A stretch of 64,000 bases of DNA. Origin: Quercus robur (taxonomy: Eukaryota > Streptophyta > Magnoliopsida > Fagales > Fagaceae). The notes below the pieces were generated by a model that worked only from the letters and a program-made list of their open reading frames with translations, was not told the origin of the DNA and searched no databases. The DNA is taken from the NCBI RefSeq assembly GCF_932294415.1, contig NC_065535.1:28304782-28368781 (forward strand), read 5' to 3'. Below, one piece after another: positions 1-10,836 of the stretch. The position numbers and the translations under genes were made by a program. The stretch's first letter is position 1; the number at the start of each line of letters is the position of its first letter.

Positions 1-221
1 AACATGCTAATTCAAATAAGTTGTAAATGCTTGAAATTGCTGTAGTAGATTGAAAAGAAAAGGGTATGGTTGTATACTTATATGTAACAATTTTTGTTAC
101 GGAATGCAAAGGCTTTCCAGCATCCAGCTAAAGATTTTAGAAAAGCAAGACATAGAAAACTTGTACTTCAGTCATACATAGCCTGAAAAGATTCCTTAAA
201 ACTTAGTGTGAGACTATTGTA

Positions 222-641
222 TCACTTGGAAATTGGAATAGTATCCAAGGTGCCATAAGTGTGGTGTGCTCGTAAGTTGTTACAAGAAAAATCTTGGATC
301 CATAATTCTACTGCTTGATGATTAATGTTGATACGAGAAACATGACAAAATGGGGAATAACCGAATAACTTAACATTCCTGAAACAAACTTGTTCTTCAA
401 AAAAGCTAGTGACTTCACTAATCACATTAGTGGAAATAATGGAATAGTTTATAGAAGATAAAATACATATCATCTGGTCCAAGAGCTTTGTAGAAGCCAA
501 GACTGAATAGACTTTTTTTTTCCAATTGGGTTTTGGGACTCTGAAAAGAAAACCATTTTCCTCATCAGTGATGGTATAGGTAATCAAATCTTTCAAACCA
601 AAGGGAAATGAGGGATTTGATGAGGAGTTTTTGGATTTCAT
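222..641 (-). other. Unrecognised 139-codon open frame
   Basis: An uninterrupted frame runs from an ATG to a stop on the minus strand. I recognise no domain, signal peptide or membrane segment in it. It lies next to a degenerate reverse-transcriptase-type RNase H fragment on the other strand, so it may be transposon-derived sequence or chance. No splice-linked partner exons were found on either side. Confidence 0.2.
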
Positions 642-659
642 TTCACTGGGAGATATGGT

Positions 660-960
660 CTTTGTCCACTCTAACCATCCCTACTACGAATCCAACTCAA
701 GGAATAGCCTGAACTGCATTCCAAACTATCAAAATTGTAGTGTTCCACAAGTTCCAATATGTTATTTTTGAAGGGGACTCCAAAGGTGTCATTGAATCCT
801 CATTGAATTTATATTCTATTCCTCAAATTATAGCTTCTTTATTCTAAAAAATGAAGCCGCTTTAGTCTCTCTTGTTGGGATTTCATTTTTGTTCCTTAGA
901 ATACAAATTTTGTGTCTCACAATGTGGCCCGTTGAACTACCCATTGTAATTGGGATTGGC
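660..960 (+). mobile_element. Degenerate RNase H-like (RVT_3) fragment of a non-LTR retrotransposon
   Basis: One frame around 757-816 reads KFQYVIFEGDSKGVIESSLN, which resembles the second strand and acidic 'EGDS' motif of the RNase H-like domain that ends many plant LINE ORF2 proteins. Flanking sequence in the same frame contains stops, so this is a relic. The call rests on one motif only; it could be a fragment of a host RNase H-like gene. Confidence 0.4.
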
Positions 961-1686
961 CTATTTTCATCTCCTATCTTATGTCTTGGGTTCTTGTCCT
1001 TGAAGTTGAAGATGATTTGGGAGGTGTCCCTTGTTTTTCATTAAAATTCTTATTCATTAACTAAAAAAGATGGTCCTCTTTTCAACCCCATTTTATCTTC
1101 CTATAGCTACTACTTTCTTTGACATAGCCCACAATAATAAGCTCCAACAGCGAAATTTACAAATGCAGAACAATTACACAAATATACAGATAGAAGACAC
1201 GGACTAGCTGCAACTAAAAATAATAATAAAAAAGGAAAATTCCCTAGTCTATATAAGTTTAGAATCATAGGTAGTTGATTAAAAAAAAGAGAACAAGATT
1301 ATATAAATGAAAAGCCCAGAAGACATAGCTCACTTTAACGGGTGGACTTACCCGAAAGCTTGATTATCAGCCCAAAAGCTATATTCCCACCCAAAAAAAA
1401 AAGTGCTAAAAGGCCAAACAAAGAGGCGGCGAGAATAAATCGCGAATCAAAGTTCTATCAACTGACGGAATAGAAAGAATAGTATATTATAAAGAAGATT
1501 ACTAATGTTCTTTCTTTCTTTTTCTTTTTTTTTTTCTTTGTGCTGAAGAAGAATAGTTTTAAAATGATTTGAAACTATTTATGCCATTTGTCCCATTATA
1601 ATTTATAAAAATAAATACATACATACATAAATGTCGCAATTGGAAGTTTAGGAAACCATTGTGATTATATCCAATTAATTCTATGC

Positions 1687-2095
1687 AAACAAAGTTTAGT
1701 TACAAAATTAGTTATAACATAAAATTACAACCTTATTCAATAAAATAAACATTACTATATATTTTGAAAACTTAATCGTTGAATTGCATGTTCTTAACAC
1801 TCTTAATACACATGCCAAATTTTGTTTCAATCAAACAATATTTACTATATGATCTATAAACTTATATTTTATGCATATTTTTAAAATTCAAAAATTTGCA
1901 ATTTAAACAATTTATTGATAACATAACTATTAATCTTTAATTTTCTAGAAATTTTACAAGCATGGAGATATAAGAAGAATATGTAATCCAATGGTGGATT
2001 TGTCAAAATTCAAATCCAATAAAAAGATATTGAGTAAGATTGTAGTCAGCTTAAGGTTACAACTCATTTTGTAGCTAAATTTTGTCCTTAAACTT
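1687..2095 (-). mobile_element. MITE family A, copy 1
   Basis: About 400 bp, AT-rich and non-coding. The ends are imperfect inverted repeats: AAAGTTTAGTTACAAAATTA at the left, and the complement of TTTTGTAGCTAAATTTTGT at the right. Its body matches, in inverted orientation, the blocks at 29515-29920 and 47640-48020, including the phrases around 'accattagattac' and 'caataaattgtttaaattgc'. It carries no transposase, so it is a non-autonomous DNA element. I could not fix a target duplication. Confidence 0.65.
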
Positions 2096-2773
2096 ATATT
2101 AATTTACAACATATGCCAAATATTTATAGCATCTTGTTAACAAGTACTCTTAGGGTCTGTTAATAAATTATTTTAGAAAAAAATTTATACTAATTTCATG
2201 GGAAATATAAAAAATTATCAAAAAAATTAATTTTTTTTTTCCTTACAAAATTTCTAAAAATATTTTTTAAATCCATTCCTTAGAGCATCTATTAACATTT
2301 CTCATGTATATTCATATAAATTTAATTAGAGGTAAGTATTGCTTTATATGTTTGATTTTCTCTAGACAAGAAAAGTTTGTTGGGTATTAAATTCCTAATA
2401 ACTTACCTTAATAAAGAAGTTAGTATTTCTTAAGGAGTTGCGTTTAATTTAGTCTTTTTTATTTGAATCATGAGTTTTAAAGTGGTGTTTCAGTCTAATG
2501 GGTTAACCATGAATTGTGGACAAGTTGACTTTTTTGCTAAGAAGATTGGGCATCTTAAACAACTTAAGACAATTGCTCTGAACCACTTCAAGTAGGGAAG
2601 ACGACATTTTTGGTTTCCAATTAACACAATTGATTTATAACAGAAATCCAAAATTCTATTTACACTAAACACTAATAGATATTTTGACCAAATGTTAAAA
2701 ACAATCATCATAAAACAATCTTATAAGTTTAAATTCTAATAAATGTCCAAGATAAGGCAAACTCAATGCTGAG

Positions 2774-3350
2774 AGGTTTACGGTTTATCAGTAGGCTACA
2801 ACAAAACTACATGTATTTCTTGCAACGTGTTAGTCTTTTATATCAACAGCCAAGATTTGTCCAATTGGAATGATGAGCATAATCGCCCACAGGTATTCTA
2901 ATAAGAGAAAATTTAATTGATGCTCTAAGTGCATTGATTTAAAAAAGTATTTTTTATTTTAAAAAAAAAAAAAAAATTAACCCCAAGGTTTACCTGTAAT
3001 CTGCAGCAAAACTATCGCAAATTGTGTTAGATTTTTAAATCAATGGCTAAGATTTGTCCAATTAGAGTGATGAGCAAAATCGTACACAGGTGTTCTAATA
3101 TGAGAAAAGTTAATTCATATTCAAAGAGCATTGGTTTAGGAAATTTAAAAAAAAAAAAAAATTTAACCCCAAGGTAGGTTTACCAGTAGGCTATAATAAA
3201 ATTACATGTATTTTCTGCATATTGTTTTAGCCTTTTAAATCAATGGTTGGGATTTGTCCAGAAAGAGTGATGAGCAAAATCACCCACAAGTATTCTAATA
3301 AGGGAAAAAGTTAATTGATGCTCTAAGGATGTTAGTTTAGGAAGTACTTT
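2774..3350. repeat. Three diverged tandem copies of a ~190-bp unit
   Basis: Three consecutive blocks (about 2774-2987, 2988-3176, 3177-3350) each contain in order: 'ggtttacc.gtaggcta', a gttttag/gtgttag stretch, 'atcaa.gg..ggatttgtcca', 'gagtgatgagcaaaatc', 'acaggtattctaata' and 'gttaattgatgctctaag', then an A-rich spacer. Copies differ at many positions, so the duplication is old. No coding potential. Confidence 0.8.
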
Positions 3351-4721
3351 TAACAAAAAAATAATGAGAAAGAAAAATTCAATTTATTTTTTGATAATCT
3401 TTTATATTTCTCATAAAATAGTATCCAAATTTTTCTAAAATGATTTATAATCTTGTTACTGGGTACTATTAAGAAAATTTTAACATAATTTTTATAAAAA
3501 ATATTAAAAAAATTGTCAAAAAAAAATTAATTAATTTTATCTTCTTCTTTTTTAATAAAAAGTTTTTAAAAATATTCTCTGACTGTCACCCTAACAAATG
3601 CCTTAAATGGAATCAAAACACTCTGGTTAATTAACATTTAACCACATGGACTCAATAACATATTAACAATATATCTTATGTTTATGTGCATGTATGCCAC
3701 GTATCTCTCAGAAAAAGAAAGAACATATATAGTGTGTTCACATACACTGAAAAGAGAAAACGTCCATCAAAGTTAAGTAAAAGTTGTTCACCTAAAAAAA
3801 AGCTTTCATCAATTTGGAATGGTGATCACGTGAAGGATGTCGGAGAACAGTTTTTGGGCCCCAATTAACAACAGTTTCCCTTTTATCGTAACCGCCCTTC
3901 ACAACTGAATCCTCATCAATCTGATCTCACACAAATCACATTTCCATTGCTTCAAATATAAGTTTTTTTAATTGTTTAATGGGTAAGAGTTACGTTCCTG
4001 TTTTTATATTCTTCTTTTAAGACTTTGTCAAGTATTTTTTTTTTTTTTTAATAAAAATTTACTTTTTAGTTAAATAATCACATGATTGTATTTAAAAAAA
4101 AAAAACATAAAAAATAACATTCAAAATACAATATATATAAGTTTTGTTCTTATTTTATTAGAGTTTTTATAACTTAATAGGTATTTGTTATTGTTTTCAA
4201 TGTCAAAATTTAGGACTTAAATTTCAGCTCCTTACAGTAATTATATATAATAAAAATTACAATATTTTATTTTATTTTTGAAAATTATGTCCATCTTGTT
4301 TGTCAAAGATAGTCGTTAATAAAGTCATCTAAAAAGCATTAATTCAAAGAATGACTATGGTGAATCTGTGACTGTAAGCCAGCAAGCATCTTTAGATTCT
4401 TTACCCTTTAGTATCGACCGCCTCTTTTGTAAAAGAAAAAAAAAGTTTAACCACGTCGGCGTTTGCTAATAAAAAAAAAGTTTTAATACTATTTTATAAT
4501 ATATATATATATATATATTTATATATGTTTTTTTTTTTATGGGAATATATTTATATATGTTAAAAGTATTTTCTAAATGGATGCCAATAATTAACAATAA
4601 GTGAACTAGTTGGCGCTTTTGCTAGTATTTTAAGTTCATTTCAAGAAAATTTTCAAATAACATGGTATGTATGAGTTGGAGACTATTATACATAATTAAA
4701 AACTTGAAAATATCATAATAC

Positions 4722-4723
<2 letters not shown>

Positions 4724-4755
<32 letters not shown>
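4724..4755. repeat. Poly(G) run of 32
   Basis: An uninterrupted run of 32 G follows 'ccc' in otherwise AT-rich upstream DNA of the glucanase gene. Exact length in the genome is uncertain because such runs are assembly-prone. Confidence 0.9.
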
Positions 4756-4757
<2 letters not shown>

Positions 4758-5289
4758 GCGGAAAGGGGCTCTTGGCTTTTTAAAAATCTTCTCACTGTAA
4801 TTTTTTTAATAAATTTAGTGTCAGATTTTTTTTTTTTTTTTAACACAATTTTATTAAAGAGTTAGTGGTGAAAATAAATTTAGTGTCAGAAATTTTTTTT
4901 TTAATTTTAACACAATTTTATTAAAGAGTTAGTAGTGAAAATAAAATAATAGGTGATGTTTTTTTTTTTAGAAGGAAATAATAATAATAATAATAATAGG
5001 TCATGTGAGTCCATAATTTCACCATTCATAAATTATAACATAACAAAGTTGTGATAAAATTGAAACTCTAAAAAAAAAAATTGTGATAAAGTTGTAGAAA
5101 AGTTATCACTACTTACTTACTTTTTTTTTTTTTTTTTTTTTTATTTATACATATTAGATCGGTTTCTTAAAAAAAAAAATAAAAAATAATGTCTGTTACT
5201 ATCCTCGTTTGTAGGAAAAAAAATCAGTGAACTGGAAGTGCAGTTTTTTTTTTTTTTTTTTCGTAGTGTATATTCAAAATTTTCAACCA

Positions 5290-5412
5290 GAAACTAATTA
5301 CTGATTTTTTTTTTTTTTTTTTAGTACAAGTACCCATACTCAAACTAAGGAGCAAAACCTGGTCGAATCTGAGACAAACACGAGTGCCCAACCGCTTGGC
5401 AACACCTGGGTT
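5290..5412 (-). mobile_element. Possible tRNA-derived SINE, reverse orientation
   Basis: Read on the minus strand the block contains TTGCCAAGCGGTTGGGC (like a Pol III A box from a Leu/Ser-type tRNA) followed by CAGATTCGACC (like a B box), and ends in a long A tract (poly-T on the plus strand at about 5305-5322). It sits 430 bp upstream of the glucanase start codon. I did not find clear target duplications. Confidence 0.35.
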
Positions 5413-5438
5413 TGAAGTGCAGGGTTATATACACAGGC

Positions 5439-5446
5439 TATATAAG
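5439..5446 (+). promoter_or_regulatory. TATA box of the glucanase gene
   Basis: TATATAAG lies about 400 bp before the start codon; a transcription start near 5470 would leave a leader of about 370 nt rich in CT. It is the best TATA match in the GC-normal stretch before exon 1. No experimental support. Confidence 0.5.
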
Positions 5447-5842
5447 ATGAAATAAGTTATAGCACTTTCAACAAATTCTGCTCTACTTTCCGCTATTCTG
5501 CACCGTCTGCACACTCAACTTCCTCCCATCATCTTCTCAAAATAAATCAATAAAAAACTTCCTCCCATCATTTTCTCTTTTCCTCTCAAGTTTATAACTT
5601 TCACAGTTGTGTGCCCACATTGTCTTGTAGCTGAGAGTGAGAGAGAGCCTCCCACTCCTCACCCCTCACCCATCACAGTGCCGTTTTCACAAAAGGGTCC
5701 CCATATTTGAATTCCTTTTCATTTTAATGACGCATCAAACTTGCTCCAGTTACACCTTTACTCTTTTTTAATATTCTCTTTAGATAGGTCTCTCATTGTT
5801 CACCACCAATCATTGCTCTCATTTTTTCTCTGCTACACATCC

Positions 5843-8800
5843 ATGGACCTCTGTAGATTTCACTACTGCTTGTCAAGACTCATTTTCATCTCAGGTACTC
5901 CCTCTTACCATTACAAATTTTGCAACTTTTTTTATTTTTTTATTTATTTATTTTTATCTGGGTTTGGTAAATTTTCTAACTTTTTCATTTGGATTTAGTA
6001 AATTTTCTAACTTTATTCCATTTTTTGCTTTTGGGTGCGTGTGTTTGTGTACAAGGCATTGTGTTTCCTGTAATGGTTGCTTCAATTGGAGTAAACTATG
6101 GTCAAATTGCAAACAATCTACCATTACCAGAAAACGTAGTACCTCTAGTGAAATCAATTGGTGCCACCAAAGTCAAGCTTTACGATGCAGATCCAAGAGT
6201 TCTCCAAGCGTTTGCTAACACTGATGTGGAATTCATGGTGGGTTTGGGCAATGACTTGTTGGGCAAAATGAAAGATGTAGACAAAGCTCAAACTTGGGTC
6301 AAGAGCAACGTCCAAGCCCACCTCCCAGCTACCAAAATCACTTCCATTTTTGTTGGTAATGAAGTCTTAACCTTCAATGATACCATTCTCACTGGCTGTC
6401 TTGTCCCTGCAATGCAAAGCGTACACACTGCACTTGTTAATCTTGGGCTGGACAAGCAAGTTAGTGTCACTACTGCTCACTCCTTAGCTATTCTTGAAAC
6501 CTCATATCCTCCCTCTTCCGGAGCTTTTCGACGCGATTTGACCAGCTGCATAACCCCGATCTTGAACTTCCATGCCAAAACAGGTACACTGTCCCAACTC
6601 CATTGTTACTATGTTGCTGTAGTCATATTAACAGCTCTAATTGTTTTGAGTAATTTTAGAACGATCTTTCTTCACAACTTGGCAATTAGTAAGTTGTAAT
6701 TGATCTGGGTGTGGTTTCATTGACACCATTTTTATGAATTACTAATTAGTAATCATCGTAAAAAAAATTGCCAATTGTGAAAAATGTTTTTTTTTTTTTT
6801 AATTTTAAAATGAATAATTATGGGGTATTCTTAATTGTTAATTGAATTGTTTTTGGCATAGAATAAAATACTGTAGTTTGACATCCATTACCAAACGGTC
6901 GTCCCTAACTTTACCAGTGAAGCTGACTGTTGTGCAGTAAATTGCTCCACAAATAGTTCAACACACACGACACGGGCGAAACAGTAATACAGTGCTTCTA
7001 GTGAAATATAATTTTAAAGTACATGCTACCATGTAAATCTTTCAATTCCTTAAAATTACAATTAAGTCTAGAGAATTCATTAAAATTACAATTAAGTCTT
7101 AGAATTGAAAAAAATTTCACAACTGTCGATGTGTCAAGTTAATAAAAAGTGATGCAGTGGTAGATTCAAACAAGAGACAAGACTCAATAAGAACTTGTCA
7201 ACTTAGTTGCTGTGAAAATTATTATGTATATAGTATTACTCTTGTTGAAGTCAACTATAAATCATAAAACGGGTCCTCTCCATTTCGAGTCAATGTAATG
7301 CCGTCAATGTTGGATTTTTTTTCTATAAACCTCATGTATTTTGTAATTTTGTTTTTCAATAGGTTCACCATTCCTCATCAACGCATACCCATACTTCGCA
7401 TACAAGGCAAGCCCAAAACAAGTGTCATTGGACTTTGTTTTGTTCCAACAAAACCAAGGAACTATAGATCCATCAACAAATCTCCACTATGACAACATGT
7501 TGTTTGCACAAATAGACGCAGTTTATGCAGCACTAGCTGCCCTGGGTTACAAGAAACTACCCGTTCATATTTCGGAGACGGGGTGGCCATCCAAAGGTGA
7601 TGAAGACGAGGCTGGTGCAACCCCAGACAACGCAAAGAAGTACAATGGGAATTTGATGAAGCTTATGAGCCAAAAGAAAGGGACACCTATGAAACCTGAC
7701 TCAGACCTCAACATTTATGTGTTTGCTATGTTCAACGAGAACATGAAGCCCGGTCCAACTTCAGAAAGGAATTACGGGTTATTTAAGCCTGATGGAACAC
7801 CTGTGTACTCGCTTGGAATTGCCTTAAGCAACAGTACATTTAGTAACACTACAAGTTTCGGTGGATCTAGTGGGAGTTCTGACACGCCAACCTCGTCACA
7901 AGGCAGTTCTTCCACTGGTTATTTGACCATTTCGTCTGCTACTACGGTCAGTTTTTGTTCATTTTGCTTTGGGAGAAATTACATGATACCTCCAAATTTG
8001 TTTGGGCATAGATTAATTTCCAACAATCCTATGCACATAACCTAATTTCACATTTTGTCTACTTATGATGGGAGAAGCTTCATTTTTATATGCATCGAAC
8101 TGTTTTTATTATGCACGCCAATCATAAATTGACACATAAGTTGAATACAAAATTGAGTGTCTCAATTAATGTTTAGTTTTGGATCAAATATTGTCATTTA
8201 TACTATGTCACATACCTAAGAATTACTTGAAGAATATATGTTGTGATTGGTATTAATAAAGTGGTGAGTCATGGGTTCATGTAAAATTATGAAGGTCAAT
8301 GGCACTATTCAATTTCCCTCATCACAATCAAATATCCTTTTTTTTACATACCTAAAAAACAATCATATAATATGTCCCATCAAAATTTGTGAAAACTTGT
8401 ATTTTAAGATTATTAACATACACATGATCACTCTTATCAAAAAAAAAAAAAAAAAAAACATACACATGATCACCGCAATCAGCACATAACTAGTTGGTTG
8501 GGTTTGGACCGTTGGAGGAATTTATAGAAGGAATGGACCTTTTTGTCAGTCTTAATCAATTTCTGTTACTGTGGTTAAAAATAAAAACTACAGGGACTTA
8601 CTTTGTAATAGTTATCTAGCTAAACCAAACGTAGCCATAGTCTCTCTTTCTTTATGTTTAGTACTGTTTTTTAGTGTGTAAAAGTGCAGTCATGGTGAGC
8701 CATAGTGAGGTACCATGTGCACTGTGTAGTGGTGCCATACTTTTCACCCGTTGATCATCTTCTACATTACTAAAAATCTTGATTAGATTTTTTACCAAAA

Positions 8801-9268
8801 TTTTATGTTATGTAATCAGTGAATGAATGAATGAACTTTTTGAAAACGTTGATGACGTGGTCCCGAGTCATAATTGATAGGGGACATGTGGTGTACAGAT
8901 CTAAAGCTCTTGGAATCTCGAGGCACATTTGTTATTATTGAAAGCCTCACAAAATGTTACCGTTCCGCATTTATAGAATTGTCCAAAGTGTTTGGCAAGA
9001 ACTTAAAACTAAATCTTAGTTGTCCGAAACATATTAATGATAATCTGTTCTAGAATAGAAATTAACAAAAAAAAACTTTATATTAAAAATCGTGCATTTT
9101 TATTTTTAAATTTATGGTCGGTCATATTAATATTTTGAGTTTTGGTAATTGTTTTTAATTGATTAAACTAACACAAACGGTGCTTTATTGGATTGATTTC
9201 AGAAAAGATACCCATTGGTTGGCCCAGTATCCTTTTTCTTTATGTTTATGATCAAATTGTTGCTGTAA
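5843..9268 (+). CDS. GPI-anchored glucan endo-1,3-beta-glucosidase (GH17), 'glucosidase 11'-like
   Basis: Hydrolyses beta-1,3-glucan (callose) at the cell surface or plasmodesmata. Exons: 5843-5894, 6056-6583, 7363-7946 and 9203-9268; phases match (1, 1, 0) and give 409 aa. Residues 1-26 form a secretion signal ending VMVA before SIGVNYGQIANNLP, the usual mature start. The GH17 domain spans about 27-340: acid/base Glu120 in FVGNEVL and nucleophile Glu265 in HISETGWPSKG are present. A Ser/Thr-rich linker (about 343-388) precedes a 21-residue hydrophobic tail (389-409, ending MFMIKLLL) typical of GPI attachment. There is no CBM43/X8 domain. The start was chosen because exon 1 splices in phase and completes the signal peptide; the in-frame stretch upstream of 6056 has no ATG. 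It resembles Arabidopsis At1g32860-type enzymes; the exact ortholog is not certain. Convergent with the PHD-finger gene downstream. Confidence 0.93.
8415..8473 (+). mobile_element. Tiny poly(A) retro-insertion with target duplication (glucanase intron 3)
   Basis: The 17-bp sequence AACATACACATGATCAC occurs at 8415-8431 and again at 8457-8473. Between the copies is TCTTATC followed by about 20 A. This is the footprint of a severely 5'-truncated LINE- or SINE-type insertion: a target-site duplication, a few bases of the element's 3' end, and a poly(A) tail. Confidence 0.75.
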
Positions 9269-10836
9269 AGTTTGATTAGCTGAGCGTCGGAAAATATCCA
9301 TCTACTGTTAAAAGCAATGGAGAGGAGAGAGTAAAAGAGAATAAAGAGGCAGCTTCAGAGTCAAGAAAAGGTGAAAAATTCTTTGTTCTATTTCTTTTCT
9401 TGTACGCGACTTAAATGTTATAGGAATCAATGAATCATCATCTTCTTCAACAACAATCATCTTTATTTAAATTTGACACCAACAAAGTGCATCTTTCTCC
9501 TGTGTACATGTAAATTCGCATCGCAATAGGCCCTACAATAGGTAAAGAGTCTCAGACAATTGGGCACATGGAGGCATTTTCCCCCCACCACTTAAAACAA
9601 TTTTCTTTCTTTTGATGATAATAAAGGGATTGTAGGTAGCTGTGTGTCACTACTTTTTTCTTTTTAGTTGGCACTAAGCTGTAACTTTCTCTTCTTTTTT
9701 TTGGTTATTGCAGGAAGATATTTCAGTGTCGCAATAATTTTAAAGGGCGTTAGGTTTGTTGATGAAGAGTTCGATAGTTTAAAAGAGGTGGACCCACAAT
9801 TCTATTAGAGTGTAGTTTAGATTTATCAATTTGTTGTTTGTTGTATCTCCTTTTTCATCGCTGTGAACAGGGTGTTATTATCTTTTATTATTATTATTAA
9901 TGTTAGATCAATTTGGTGTACAATTAAACTTAAGTAGTGGGTATTTTGGTTGGTCTAGAGCCACTTTCAGTGTGAACTTTCGTCATGTTATGATTGATTA
10001 ATCATAACAAGAGCTGTTGAAACACAACATCATGCATGCTTTTCATTTTTGTCTTTTCTTTGCGCTTTTGTCTTAAAACCTACTGCAAGCGTGACAAATC
10101 AAAACAAAATCTTTGCCTGATTACATTACACGGCAATGCCACGACATTCTAGATATGATCATATAAAACCTTAAAATTTTGAATAATTTTCAATGGAGTA
10201 AAAGACCAAACAACCCAATAGAAAGGTACCGAAAAAGAGATATTATGAATCGAATATATACATCTTTCCCACACTGTATATGATAACAAGGAAGACCGCT
10301 CGCTTATAATAACTTGTATTTTTTTAGTTTTCTTTTCTTTGAATTTGCTTTTACCAATTCCACTCTAACCATCACGTCAAGCAAACTTCATTAAATGCAG
10401 TATCTATCAAAAAGACAATCTATCCACAAGTTTATCAGCTCAGAAAGTGATCCAAATGCTGCTTGTCCAAATTCCATGCGAATCTACTTGATTGGCCTAT
10501 GCCTCAAAACAAAAATGCTTCTTACACATGGTTACAAAAATACATTTCATATGTACACTAGAATTTCATTATTCACATCAGAGCTTGGCAGAAAGTATCG
10601 ACCCAACCCTTGCCCAACAACATTAAGCCTACTGTCTAGCCACAATGACCTGATATGAACTCATCATAAATCTACAGCGACCTCAATCGGATTTCCAGAC
10701 CATAACTAACTAACTGTCTTGCTAGAAATGTACATGGGAGGATGCTGGACTGCTCGTATCAGATCATTGCATAGCCTCTTCCAGAAGAAATCATATGAAA
10801 AACTAAATGTTCTACAATCTAGAATTACATGGTCCT
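9269..10836. other. Glucanase 3' flank and convergent intergenic region
   Basis: No coding sequence supported. A plausible 3'-UTR intron could run from the G/GTGAAAA at about 9370 to the acceptor TTGCAG ending at 9714. The rest is AT-rich spacer leading to the 3' end of the minus-strand PHD gene. The 3' ends of the two transcripts are not marked by a clear signal. Confidence 0.5.

Noticed and set aside
4622..4846. Minus-strand frame with a poly-proline stretch
   Set aside because: The prolines are only the 32-G homopolymer read in reverse; the flanks are AT-rich and unconserved.
5989..6055. Alternative N-terminus of the glucanase read directly upstream of exon 2
   Set aside because: The frame has no ATG (only TTG) and is preceded by an intron-like T-rich stretch. 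Splicing 5894 to 6056 gives an ATG-initiated signal peptide in phase.
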